This document shows, piece after piece, positions 26,747-35,019 of a stretch of 64,000 nt of DNA (within the stretch, counting starts at the first letter, position 1; every line of letters begins with the position of its first letter). Location: NCBI GenBank assembly GCA_942492065.1, contig CALODV010000013.1, positions 186,001-250,000 of the forward strand, in the 5' to 3' direction. A program made the translations under genes and the position numbers. The notes beneath the pieces were generated by a model. The model had not been told where the DNA came from, did not search any database, and was given only the letters and a program-made list of their open reading frames with translations. The DNA comes from G963665815 sp942492065 (lineage in GTDB: Bacteria > Cloacimonadota > Cloacimonadia > Cloacimonadales > JAIOQZ01).

Positions 26747-27448
26747 ATGAAAAAATTACTTACCATTACCCTTATGCTTGTTTTGACATTTACAGTCTTT
26801 GCAGCAGTAAAAACCAAATATGAAGTAAAGAAAGATGACTGTATTGGATGTAAACTATGCGTTAGTGCCTGTCCTGTTGACGCCATTAAAATGGTTGATG
26901 GCAAGGCTGTTATTGACAAAGAAAAATGTATTGGATGCGGAATCTGCGTTAATAAATGCCCTGTAAATGCCATTGTAAAAGCTGATCTGAAAAAAGAGGC
27001 AAGCGATAAAATCACTGCAGCTGCAGCAGAAACTAAGGTTATTACAGCAGATAAACTTCAGTCAGCTAAAACACTTAAACCAAAAGCAAAAGCTCTTCAA
27101 AAGGAAACTAAGAAGCATGCTAAGGGTGCTGAAAAACACATGAAAGCTCAAGATGCGCATAAAACTCAGCATACACCATGCGGTACACATCCATGCGCAA
27201 ATAACAAAGAAACTACTGAAAAGCAAGTTCATAAAACAGAGACTAAAGTCGAAAACCCAAAAGATAAAATTATTTATTCCGTTAATACTAAAGATTGTAT
27301 CGGATGTAAAATCTGTGTCAAAAAATGTCCTGTTGGCGCAATTGAAATGAAAAAAGGGAAAGCAGTTATAGATCAGGAAAAATGCATTGACTGCGGCATC
27401 TGCGAACAAGCATGTCCAGTTAAAGTGATAGAAAAGAAAGAAAAATAG
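26747..27448 (+). CDS. Exported tetra-cluster ferredoxin with Lys/His-rich linker
   Basis: A Sec-type signal peptide (1-20, ending TVFAA, no twin arginine) leads to two bacterial-type 2[4Fe-4S] ferredoxin modules. Cys ligands: C32/C35/C38/C42, C61/C64/C67/C71, then C184/C187/C190/C194 and C213/C216/C219/C223, all in CxxCxxCxxxCP. The modules are joined by about 95 residues of Lys/Ala/His-rich low-complexity linker that includes two extra Cys (HTPCGTHPC). Predicted to sit in the periplasm as an electron carrier. Strong AGGAG site. First gene of a six-gene run to the beta-barrel and CcdA-like genes. Confidence 0.85.
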   Translation: MKKLLTITLMLVLTFTVFAAVKTKYEVKKDDCIGCKLCVSACPVDAIKMVDGKAVIDKEKCIGCGICVNKCPVNAIVKADLKKEASDKITAAAAETKVITADKLQSAKTLKPKAKALQKETKKHAKGAEKHMKAQDAHKTQHTPCGTHPCANNKETTEKQVHKTETKVENPKDKIIYSVNTKDCIGCKICVKKCPVGAIEMKKGKAVIDQEKCIDCGICEQACPVKVIEKKEK

Positions 27449-27464
27449 CGATTAAGGTTTCTTT

Positions 27465-29672
27465 ATGATTAAAACTATTAAAATATTAGGTATACTTGCT
27501 ATATCTTTCCTTTTGTTTTTCTGTGCTGATAAAGTAAACAAAAGCACAGGAGATGACAGCCAGCCAAGAATAGAATACTCAGACTGTACACAATGTGGCA
27601 ACTGTACTACATTGTTTGAGTGCCCTGAAAACGCCATTCTTCTTGACGAAGAAAATGGAGCATATTATATCGATAAAGACAAATGTATCAGCTGTATGAA
27701 ATGTATTGACCTTTTCGATGAGTGCGATGGTAGAGAAGGAGCTGTTGCATTCACAACAATTAAGGATTCAGAAGCACCGGCAGATATTAATGACTTTAAA
27801 GTTGTTTCAGAAAATCCCTACCAGGCAGTAATCACTTTTACTGCTCCGGGAGATGACGGAATGACAGGCTATGCTTATAAATATAGACTCTCAGCTTACC
27901 TTGATGATATGACTGATTCACGAGAGATTGATGATGACATCGATGATGATGAAGATGAATATGATGATATGGAAGAAGTTGATATTCCATGTGCAGAATA
28001 TGCTTACTATCAAGGTGGAACTCATGTTGAATGGGTAGTTGACAGCCTTGAATCTGACCAACTGTTAATAGTCAAACTTCAAGTTGAAGATGAAGCAGGT
28101 AATAAAAATACAGAAGTATCCAGATCAACTATCATAACAGGACTGATTATCGACGAAACAGCTCCTGCTGCAATTAGCAACCTTACAGCTGAATCCAATG
28201 AAGAATCAATCGAACTGGGCTGGTCTGCTGTAGGTGATGATGATATGACCGGAACAGCTGATCATTACATTATAAAGTATTCGCAATCCAGTCCTTTTGA
28301 CTGGGACCAGGCTGAGGAATATACTAATACAATTTCCCCACAGACAGCGGGATCATCAGAGAATCTCGTAATTGATGACCTTGATATTGGTGTAAGCTAT
28401 GAGTTTGCCATAAAAGCTGTAGATGAATCTGGTAATATATCTGCTGAATCGAATATTGCTTCAGGCTCAATTACCGGAGACGTTACTCCGCCTTCAGCAA
28501 TAAGCGACCTCGCAACAGATTTAATCACGGCTTCAAGCTGCCGGATTATATGGACTGCTCCAGGTGATAATGGTGAAATTGGAACAGCAAACGAGTACAT
28601 TGTAAAAGTAAGTGAAACAGATATTACCGACCAAAATTGGGATAGTTTAACCGAGTTTTCTCACAATTATGTACCTTCAGCTTTCGGGTCTGATGAAAGT
28701 CTTCTGATAACAGATCTAACATCTGATACTGATTATTATGTAGGAATAAAATCTATTGATGATTCTGATAATATTTCAGCCTTATCCGATATCATTTCAT
28801 TCCATACAGATACTATAGCAGATACTCTCGCCCCATCAGATATAAACGATTTACAATTGAACCTTCTTCCTGCTTCAATGGAGCTGGTTTGGACATCTAC
28901 AGGTGATGATGGCAATATCGGTACAAGCGAAGGCTATGAAATAAAAAAATCCACTACTGAACTGACAGCTGACAATTGGGATTCAGCTACACCTGTAAAC
29001 TGTAATTTGACACCCCAAGCTAATGGAGGTACTGAAAGTTTTGAAGTAACAGACATAGTAGTTGGAACCTTGTATTATTTCGGTGTCAAAGCATATGATG
29101 AGTCAGGAAATTATAGTGGAGTATCTAATATTGTTTCAGGACAACTCACTGCTGATGACACACCTCCATCCGCAGTTACAGATCTGTCGATTGTGACAAC
29201 TTCAGCTATAAGCGGAAGATTGCGTATTTCCTGGACTGCCCCGGGAGATGATGCCGCTCAAGGTACTGCAACAAGCTATGACATCCGTTATTCTCAATCA
29301 CCTATAACAGATTCAAACTGGGACAGTGCAAATCAGTTTTCAAGTGCACCGGCACCAACGGCAGGCGGGACTACTCAAACCTGTGATGTCACAGGGATTT
29401 CTAATGGTTCACGTTATTATATTGCCATTAAAGCTATTGATGACAGCAATAATTACGGATCCATCTCAAATGTTGTTTCCGGTAAAATTGTCTACGTTAT
29501 TAATCCAAATCAATGTGCTGATTGTAACAGTTGTCTCAGGTTCTGCCCTGAAGATGCAATATCAGATGCAGGAAGCTATAAAACAATTGATACCGCAGCA
29601 TGTGATGCTTGTGGAACCTGTTATAACAGATGTGGCTGGAATGCTATCCATCTTGGTGTTCACGTATATTAG
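27465..29672 (+). CDS. Ferredoxin-FN3(x5)-ferredoxin fusion, predicted lipoprotein
   Basis: A 735-residue protein. The N-terminal hydrophobic segment ends FLLFFC20, a loose lipobox with an atypical Phe at -1. Residues about 40-90 carry two Cys-rich motifs (CTQCGNC-x5-CP and CISCMKC-x6-C) with longer spacing before the last Cys. Five fibronectin type III-like repeats follow, each with a TAPGDDG/VGDDD and GTA signature (starts near 100, 230, 340, 450, 560). The C-terminus (about 678-730) holds two standard motifs, CADCNSCLRFC and CDACGTCYNRC. An acidic run (about 148-165) may bind calcium. Probably surface-exposed, with iron-sulfur clusters at both ends of a rigid spacer. Confidence 0.82.
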   Translation: MIKTIKILGILAISFLLFFCADKVNKSTGDDSQPRIEYSDCTQCGNCTTLFECPENAILLDEENGAYYIDKDKCISCMKCIDLFDECDGREGAVAFTTIKDSEAPADINDFKVVSENPYQAVITFTAPGDDGMTGYAYKYRLSAYLDDMTDSREIDDDIDDDEDEYDDMEEVDIPCAEYAYYQGGTHVEWVVDSLESDQLLIVKLQVEDEAGNKNTEVSRSTIITGLIIDETAPAAISNLTAESNEESIELGWSAVGDDDMTGTADHYIIKYSQSSPFDWDQAEEYTNTISPQTAGSSENLVIDDLDIGVSYEFAIKAVDESGNISAESNIASGSITGDVTPPSAISDLATDLITASSCRIIWTAPGDNGEIGTANEYIVKVSETDITDQNWDSLTEFSHNYVPSAFGSDESLLITDLTSDTDYYVGIKSIDDSDNISALSDIISFHTDTIADTLAPSDINDLQLNLLPASMELVWTSTGDDGNIGTSEGYEIKKSTTELTADNWDSATPVNCNLTPQANGGTESFEVTDIVVGTLYYFGVKAYDESGNYSGVSNIVSGQLTADDTPPSAVTDLSIVTTSAISGRLRISWTAPGDDAAQGTATSYDIRYSQSPITDSNWDSANQFSSAPAPTAGGTTQTCDVTGISNGSRYYIAIKAIDDSNNYGSISNVVSGKIVYVINPNQCADCNSCLRFCPEDAISDAGSYKTIDTAACDACGTCYNRCGWNAIHLGVHVY

Positions 29673-29681
29673 GAAGGAAAT

Positions 29682-29927
29682 ATGAAGAAAACACTTATTA
29701 TAATATTATTACTTTCTCTTGTTTTTATAGTTTTTGCTGGTAATGCGAAATCTGAAGATAGAAAACCGATCGTTATGCAGACAGATTGTGCCGGTTGTGG
29801 TGACTGTCAGACAGTATGCCCCGTAAAAGCAATAACCGTTACAAATGGTAAAGCAATGATAGATACCGATAAATGCATAAACTGCAAGCTTTGTCTTACA
29901 ACCTGTACTTTCGGAGCTGTCAAATGA
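29682..29927 (+). CDS. Small exported 2[4Fe-4S] ferredoxin
   Basis: An 81-residue protein: Sec signal peptide (1-19, FIVFAG) and a compact ferredoxin with CAGCGDCQTVCP and CINCKLCLTTC. The second motif lacks the usual Pro after the last Cys. Strong AGGAAGG site. Its stop overlaps the next start (ATGA). Predicted soluble periplasmic electron carrier between membrane partners encoded on either side. Confidence 0.82.
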   Translation: MKKTLIIILLLSLVFIVFAGNAKSEDRKPIVMQTDCAGCGDCQTVCPVKAITVTNGKAMIDTDKCINCKLCLTTCTFGAVK

Positions 29928-30169
29928 GAAGAGCTATATATATCTTTTTATCACTTGCAATGATCTTTGCAATCTTCGCAGGTTGTAAAAAAGCAACATC
30001 ATTCGAGTACTCCGTTGATAAGGATGCCTGTATTTCATGTGGCAAATGCAGAGACGCTTGTCCACACGATGCAATTGTAATTACTAACGATAAGGCGTCA
30101 ATTATCCAATCTAAATGTAAGCAATGCGGTGACTGCGTTACTAAATGTCCTGAGGAGGCTATAAGATGA
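29924..30169 (+). CDS. Lipoprotein 2[4Fe-4S] ferredoxin
   Basis: An 81-residue protein with a good lipobox (IFAGC21) followed by KK, then a two-cluster ferredoxin: CISCGKCRDACP and CKQCGDCVTKCP. It should be a membrane-anchored ferredoxin on the periplasmic face of one membrane. The start at 29924 is chosen for the ATGA overlap with the previous gene; the frame is open further upstream but without a sensible start. Its stop in turn overlaps the beta-barrel gene start, so the three genes are translationally coupled. Confidence 0.85.
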   Translation: MRRAIYIFLSLAMIFAIFAGCKKATSFEYSVDKDACISCGKCRDACPHDAIVITNDKASIIQSKCKQCGDCVTKCPEEAIR

Positions 30170-31296
30170 GAAAACTAACAATATTACTCTTCTTCATAAT
30201 GCCGATCCTTCTTTCAGGATTGCAGAATCAGGCTAAATTTGAGTTTAATTCCTCAGACAATGATGATTCAATCATGAGAGTTGAGAATTATGCAAAATTC
30301 AAGTACAAATCACTTAATATAAGTAATGTGACCTTACTGAAATATAATTCAAATAATGAATTTAACGGATCATACTATAATAACTACCTTAAGAACACTG
30401 TAGCAGTTTCCGGATATTCCAAACAACTATCTTTCAGTGCTTATGTTGGAGCAGAAGGGTATTTTGATAATAATAAGGAAATCCATATTAGCGGTATTCC
30501 TGAAGCAATGAAACAGGAAAATCAATTGTATGGCGGATTCAGCTTGAACTACAACTTCCGTGAAACTGTCAGCATGGATGTAAACCTCGATATGCGTCGT
30601 CTGGCATTGGAAAATGATGATCATATAGAAAGTGATCAACTGTTGGATGCAAAGCTTCAATTTGTAAAAAATGATATTTTCAAACCGTTCTTCCGAATAC
30701 AATCCTTCAATGATCTGAACGATAACTCGGATTATAACTATCACATGAATGAGCTTGGTACAGATCTTTTCTTCTCTATCAATCACCAGCACTTTTTCAA
30801 AAGCACAATATCAACTGTCTATGATGTTTCAGATGGATACGAAGATAACAGAATGCATGGTTACTTCAGCATGAGACACCTCTTTAAATACAGCCAGGAC
30901 TGGCTTTCAATCAACAGATTCCAAGCCCGTATGATCAAAGAAGATGATGAACTTCTCTGGGGAACATCTTTCATTGAGACTATAGTACAGAGAAACCTAT
31001 CTTATACAGATGATAACGATCTGGCTCTCGTGCAGCTCGGTACAAAGTACTACACTGTAGATGAGCAGGGTTTTCTGAAGCTTAAGGTTGAATACCCAAT
31101 TAAATTAGTCACACTCCACACAGAATACAGACACTTTTACGGTGCTGATGTTGAAACAGAAAATGAATTCCGCGGCGGACTGAGAGTTAAGTACTTCAAT
31201 AATGCAGCTTACCTGAACTACAGCTTCATTATGGAAAACTTTGATAAACTTGATGATACTCAAACTCATTCAGTAAGCATTCAGTATATTTGGTAA
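30166..31296 (+). CDS. Predicted outer-membrane beta-barrel protein
   Basis: A Sec signal peptide (about 1-18) is followed by 355 residues of alternating polar/aromatic strands (for example LSFSAYVGAEGYF, LYGGFSLNYNF, LAELGTKYYTV-like patterns) and a C-terminal strand ending in Trp (SVSIQYIW). That terminal aromatic is typical of BAM substrates. About 14-18 strands could be drawn. It has no Cys. GAGGAG site; four-base overlap with the lipoprotein ferredoxin. By analogy with porin-cytochrome conduits it may pass electrons or position ferredoxins across the outer membrane. That role is inference; no named family is recognised. Confidence 0.7.
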   Translation: MRKLTILLFFIMPILLSGLQNQAKFEFNSSDNDDSIMRVENYAKFKYKSLNISNVTLLKYNSNNEFNGSYYNNYLKNTVAVSGYSKQLSFSAYVGAEGYFDNNKEIHISGIPEAMKQENQLYGGFSLNYNFRETVSMDVNLDMRRLALENDDHIESDQLLDAKLQFVKNDIFKPFFRIQSFNDLNDNSDYNYHMNELGTDLFFSINHQHFFKSTISTVYDVSDGYEDNRMHGYFSMRHLFKYSQDWLSINRFQARMIKEDDELLWGTSFIETIVQRNLSYTDDNDLALVQLGTKYYTVDEQGFLKLKVEYPIKLVTLHTEYRHFYGADVETENEFRGGLRVKYFNNAAYLNYSFIMENFDKLDDTQTHSVSIQYIW

Positions 31297-31299
31297 AAT

Positions 31300-32286
31300 A
31301 TGAACTTTAGAATTCTAATAGAAGGAATACTCTTTGGTTTTGCAACAGGAGTTACCTGTCTTGCATCTTGTGCACCTGTGTATTTACCTTACCTGTTGAC
31401 AGAGGACAGAAAAATCAGCAGCAGTATAATGACAGTTGTAGAAATATCTGCAGGAAGATTTTTTTCCTATCTTGCATTTGGAGCTTTGGCAGGTTTTACC
31501 GGATCTGTAATATCCGGAACAAATAGATCACTATACACATCAATAGCCTATATATTACTGTCAGCTTACCTGCTTTTGACAACTTATCGGACGCACAACG
31601 AACATAAGAAATGCGCTGTTCCGCACATTGCCAAAATTTCTAAAAGCGCGTTTGTGCTGGGAATTCTGACAGGTATAAACTTCTGTCCTTCATTTCTGAT
31701 AGCCCTCTCTCGAGTTCTGGACGTAGGTGGTGTGTTTAACGGAATGCTGTTGTTTTTCGGATTCTTTATCAGTACTTCGCTGTTCTTATTACCTTTGGCG
31801 TTTATTAATGTATTAACTAAAATTCATATTATAAAAAAATATGCACGATATGCCGCATTACTTGTGGCTGTGATCTATACTATTCTCGGAATCGTAGGAC
31901 TGGTAAAATACTTCAACCCTGCTCCTCCAATGAACTACACCGAACAGATAAGCGTATTTGAGACGAAAAGAGATATTCTTGTTTACGCTAAAGACAATCA
32001 GGGCTACTTCACAGAACTGCAAAAGATGCTCAGTGAAGAAACAGGAAGAGATATAGTCATAAAAAACATAGACGACTCTGTAAACTTCCGGGATATGGAA
32101 AATGCTGTAATATTCGTCGAAGAATCTCTTGAAGATATTGTCACAAAAGAATTAAACATTACATCATATACTATTGTTATCAAACCTCAATTTCCACTTG
32201 AGTCGATTAAGCAGCAACTAAATCGATATGCATTCGGTATAAATGAAGATACTAATAGAACCTTGTTCCGCTTTACAGGGAACTGA
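31300..32286 (+). CDS. CcdA/DsbD-like membrane thiol-redox transporter with extra C-terminal domain
   Basis: About six membrane helices in the N-terminal 210 residues, with TCLASCAPVYLPYLL in TM1 and NFCPSFL in TM4. These Cys-Pro positions match CcdA/DsbD and related cytochrome c biogenesis proteins that move reducing equivalents from cytoplasmic thioredoxin across the membrane. A soluble C-terminal domain of about 110 residues follows (IVIKNIDDSVNF, NITSYTIVIKP) and has no Cys; I do not recognise it. A thioredoxin gene follows after 91 bases, an obvious partner. It starts three bases after the beta-barrel stop. Confidence 0.8.
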   Translation: MNFRILIEGILFGFATGVTCLASCAPVYLPYLLTEDRKISSSIMTVVEISAGRFFSYLAFGALAGFTGSVISGTNRSLYTSIAYILLSAYLLLTTYRTHNEHKKCAVPHIAKISKSAFVLGILTGINFCPSFLIALSRVLDVGGVFNGMLLFFGFFISTSLFLLPLAFINVLTKIHIIKKYARYAALLVAVIYTILGIVGLVKYFNPAPPMNYTEQISVFETKRDILVYAKDNQGYFTELQKMLSEETGRDIVIKNIDDSVNFRDMENAVIFVEESLEDIVTKELNITSYTIVIKPQFPLESIKQQLNRYAFGINEDTNRTLFRFTGN

Positions 32287-32321
32287 TTATTATGATTTTT
32301 TATAATTATAGTAAATAATAT

Positions 32322-32349
32322 TTGACATTATCAACTTTAAGATTATTAT
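32322..32349 (+). promoter_or_regulatory. Sigma-70-type promoter of the thioredoxin gene
   Basis: A perfect TTGACA at 32322-32327, 16-base spacer and TATTAT at 32344-32349, about 28 bases before the thioredoxin start. It gives the gene its own transcription in addition to any read-through. Confidence 0.6.
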
Positions 32350-32377
32350 CTCAATAAAAGATATTTAAGGAGAAATC

Positions 32378-32725
32378 ATGGAACACTTAACAAAAGAAAC
32401 TTTCATCAAAAAGATATTTGATTTTGAGAACAACAGCGAATGGAACTTCATTGGTGAGAAACCATGTTTAATCGATTTTTATGCAGACTGGTGCGGACCT
32501 TGCAAAATGATAGCTCCTGTGCTTGAGGAATTATCTAAGGAGTACGAAGGTAAAATTGACATTTTCAAAATAAATACTGAGGAACAGCAGGAACTTGCCG
32601 GAGCATTTGGTATCCGAAGTATTCCATCTCTGTTATTCATTCCTAAAGAAGGAAAACCTCAGATGGCAATGGGAGCCTTACCTAAAGATCAATTAAAATC
32701 AACAATAGACAGCATACTGTTATAA
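32378..32725 (+). CDS. trxA: Thioredoxin
   Basis: A 115-residue thioredoxin fold protein with the classical active site WCGPCK and the cis-Pro loop SIPSLLF (Ser where Thr is usual). There is a slightly longer N-terminus (FDFENNSEWNFIGEKPC with one extra Cys). No signal peptide, so cytoplasmic. Strong AAGGAG site and own promoter. Placed after the CcdA-like gene, it is the likely cytoplasmic electron donor to that membrane protein, although it may also serve general thiol metabolism. Confidence 0.93.
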   Translation: MEHLTKETFIKKIFDFENNSEWNFIGEKPCLIDFYADWCGPCKMIAPVLEELSKEYEGKIDIFKINTEEQQELAGAFGIRSIPSLLFIPKEGKPQMAMGALPKDQLKSTIDSILL

Positions 32726-32752
32726 CGCACATATTGCAATCACTTTACAATT

Positions 32753-32781
32753 GAGTCCATCAATTACTGGTGGACTCTTTC
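32753..32781 (+). terminator. Likely terminator after thioredoxin
   Basis: Stem GAGTCCA / TGGACTC with about 11 bases between and a short T-rich tail (TTTCT). It is 28 bases after the stop. The T tract is weak. Confidence 0.6.
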
Positions 32782-32873
32782 TAGTCAGGCTTTTACCATA
32801 TTAAGTCATTCTAAATGGTTTACATAATTTGGGACATCTCTGACATAATCGCATTTTGGATGATATTTATTGT

Positions 32874-32901
32874 TTGACAATTTTACATGAAAGTATACAT
32901 T
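32874..32901 (+). promoter_or_regulatory. Candidate promoter of the small hypothetical gene at 32931
   Basis: Perfect TTGACA with a TACATT box 16 bases downstream, about 30 bases before the start codon. Confidence 0.4.
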
Positions 32902-32930
32902 ATGAACAAAATACTAAACACGGAGTTTAC

Positions 32931-33239
32931 ATGTCTCCCAAAAAACAGCATGATGATATAATTATACTTGATCCGGCAGAAGTCAGAATGAATCCTGCAG
33001 AGAAAAAAGCATATATAGATCAGGGATATCTTCCATACAAGCATGGGGAGGATGGAGCAATTGAATGGTCAACCCAAACTGAGATATATCAGCGTAAGAT
33101 AAACCTGGAACGACAGAATAATATAAATGTATACTCACCTAAAGGTATGCACAAAATGTTCAAGGAATGCAGAAAGAAATACTCTTTCCTTCAATGTTTA
33201 TGGGGAGCTGTACTCTTTTTTTTCAGCTATGACGATTAA
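32931..33239 (+). CDS. Small hypothetical protein
   Basis: About 102 residues starting MSPKKQHDDIIILDP. The ATG at 32931 has GGAG six bases upstream, whereas the frame remains open for 25 codons before it without a site. The protein is charged and basic (EIYQRKINLERQNN, MFKECRKK) and ends in a hydrophobic stretch with two Cys and FFFSYDD, possibly a short tail anchor. The last 17 bases overlap the end of the converging ribF. No family recognised. Confidence 0.5.
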   Translation: MSPKKQHDDIIILDPAEVRMNPAEKKAYIDQGYLPYKHGEDGAIEWSTQTEIYQRKINLERQNNINVYSPKGMHKMFKECRKKYSFLQCLWGAVLFFFSYDD

Positions 33240-34158
33240 ACTCAGCTATTAATTCTCTGGCTTCAACAACATCAAGGTTTATCTGTTCAATCAACTCATC
33301 TCGACTATCAAATTTTATTTCATCTCTTAGTCTTTTCAAGAAACTGATCTCAACATTTCTATCGTAAAGATCCCCTGAAAAATCCAGAAGGTATGCTTCA
33401 AGTTCAAGAACACCTGTATGCTTTAGTGTAGGAGAATAGCCAATATTAGCCAGCGCAAAATATTCTTTGTTAGAAAACCTGACTTTTGTGAAATAGATTC
33501 CGGTATGAGGAATTAACTTCATATTATCTTCAGGCTGGAGATTTATAGTTGGAAATCCCAGTTTTCGTCCCAGAGACATTCCATGAACAACAAGACCATC
33601 CAGAGTATAGTATCGTCCTAACAGTTTTTGTGCACCGGACATATCACCATTGCGTATATATTCCCTGATATTACTGCTGCTTGCAACTTCATCATCTACA
33701 CAAAACTGTTTCACAACCTTTGCCTTGAAATTAAATTCATCCTCGTGTTTTTTGAGAAATTCGTAGTTGCCTTCTCTGTTAAGACCAAAGTGAGTGTCAT
33801 ATCCTGCCACTACCATTCCGGGATTAATATGTCGTATTAAAATATCCTTAAGAAAGTCATAAGCTGTCATTTTAGCCATTTCTTTGGTGAAATTAAGGAA
33901 AAACACATGATCTATGCCATATGATTTGAGCAGGGCTTCTTTTCTGGATTTCTCTGTTAGAAGATAAGGGTAAGTTACTTTGTTCAAGGTCTCAAGTGGA
34001 TGATGATAATATGTAATTGCAATTGAGCTTCCACCAATATCTGCAGCACTTCTTTTCACTATTTCCAGAAGATGCTGATGCCCTTTGTGAACACCGTCAA
34101 ATGTCCCCATTGTAACAACAGGGTTATGAAAATCATGTTTGTAAATATCCTGAATCAT
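33223..34158 (-). CDS. ribF: Bifunctional riboflavin kinase / FAD synthetase
   Basis: An N-terminal FMN adenylyltransferase domain has MGTFDGVHKGHQHLL (nucleotide-binding HxGH) and SSSNIREYIRNGD. The C-terminal riboflavin kinase domain (about 180-305) has GRKLGFPTINL and GIYFTKVRF. At 311 residues it has normal length. Converts riboflavin to FMN and FAD in the cytoplasm. It overlaps the end of truB by four bases and ends the long rimP-nusA-infB operon. Confidence 0.96.
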   Translation of the reverse strand: MIQDIYKHDFHNPVVTMGTFDGVHKGHQHLLEIVKRSAADIGGSSIAITYYHHPLETLNKVTYPYLLTEKSRKEALLKSYGIDHVFFLNFTKEMAKMTAYDFLKDILIRHINPGMVVAGYDTHFGLNREGNYEFLKKHEDEFNFKAKVVKQFCVDDEVASSSNIREYIRNGDMSGAQKLLGRYYTLDGLVVHGMSLGRKLGFPTINLQPEDNMKLIPHTGIYFTKVRFSNKEYFALANIGYSPTLKHTGVLELEAYLLDFSGDLYDRNVEISFLKRLRDEIKFDSRDELIEQINLDVVEARELIAEFNRHS

Positions 34159-35018
34159 ATGAAAACCATTTCCGGCTTAAAAACAGAGTCTTTCACAACT
34201 CCAATAGCACATACCTGATTATTTTTGCTCAAGATTGCATATTTTGAAAAATTCTTGTCAAGAGTACTTATCTGAATCTTCTGTCCAAATTTCAATTTAT
34301 CCAGATCTGACTCAGAAACCGTAATCTTACCAAGCTCTGACATATATTCTACAGGATTAGTGAGATAATGCTCCCATGTTTCCGGATCAAGCATATCCAG
34401 TTGCACAGCAGCTTCAATACCAATGTCGCCCACAACAGTTCTCCTCAAAGATGTTGTTGTAGCCGGCAATCCAAGATATTCTCCTATTGTTTCGGACAAA
34501 GTTCTTATATATGTACCTTTGCTGACAGATGCTGTATATTTCAGATAAGGAAATTTGAATTCATTAAGATTAAAACTGTATACCCTTATTTTTCGTTCAG
34601 GAATTTCTACTTCTTTATTTTCTCTGGCATACTTATATGCAGCTTTCCCATCAATCTTGATTGCTGAGAACTTTGGAGGTATCTGGCTTGTAATACTTTC
34701 AACAAATTCTTTTATCTCGTCAGCATCAATATTATCAATACTATCTTTGGTTTCTTCTATAATATTACCGGTAATATCTGCAGTATCGGTTTTTATTCCC
34801 AGCTTCATAGTAACTTCATAGGTTTTGTCGAGATGAGAGATAAATTGAGCAAAACGAGTGTATTTTCCGAATAATAGAGGTAGTATACCTGTTGCAAATG
34901 GATCAAGAGTTCCCGTATGACCAAATTTGCGAATACCGGTTATCTTTCTTATTTTACGTATAACGTCAAACGAAGATATACCTTCCGGTTTATCAATAAC
35001 AATGAATCCTGATTTCAT
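34155..35018 (-). CDS. truB: tRNA pseudouridine55 synthase TruB
   Basis: The catalytic motif GHTGTLDPFATGILPLL holds the nucleophilic Asp. KPEGISSFDVIRKI, QIPPKFSAIKIDGKAAYKYA and SKGTYIRTL complete the TruB signature, with a short C-terminal PUA-like tail. It makes pseudouridine 55 in the T-loop of tRNAs. It starts one base after nrnA and runs into ribF with an ATGA overlap, the usual gene order for this operon. Confidence 0.97.
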   Translation of the reverse strand: MKSGFIVIDKPEGISSFDVIRKIRKITGIRKFGHTGTLDPFATGILPLLFGKYTRFAQFISHLDKTYEVTMKLGIKTDTADITGNIIEETKDSIDNIDADEIKEFVESITSQIPPKFSAIKIDGKAAYKYARENKEVEIPERKIRVYSFNLNEFKFPYLKYTASVSKGTYIRTLSETIGEYLGLPATTTSLRRTVVGDIGIEAAVQLDMLDPETWEHYLTNPVEYMSELGKITVSESDLDKLKFGQKIQISTLDKNFSKYAILSKNNQVCAIGVVKDSVFKPEMVFI

Positions 35019-35019
35019 C

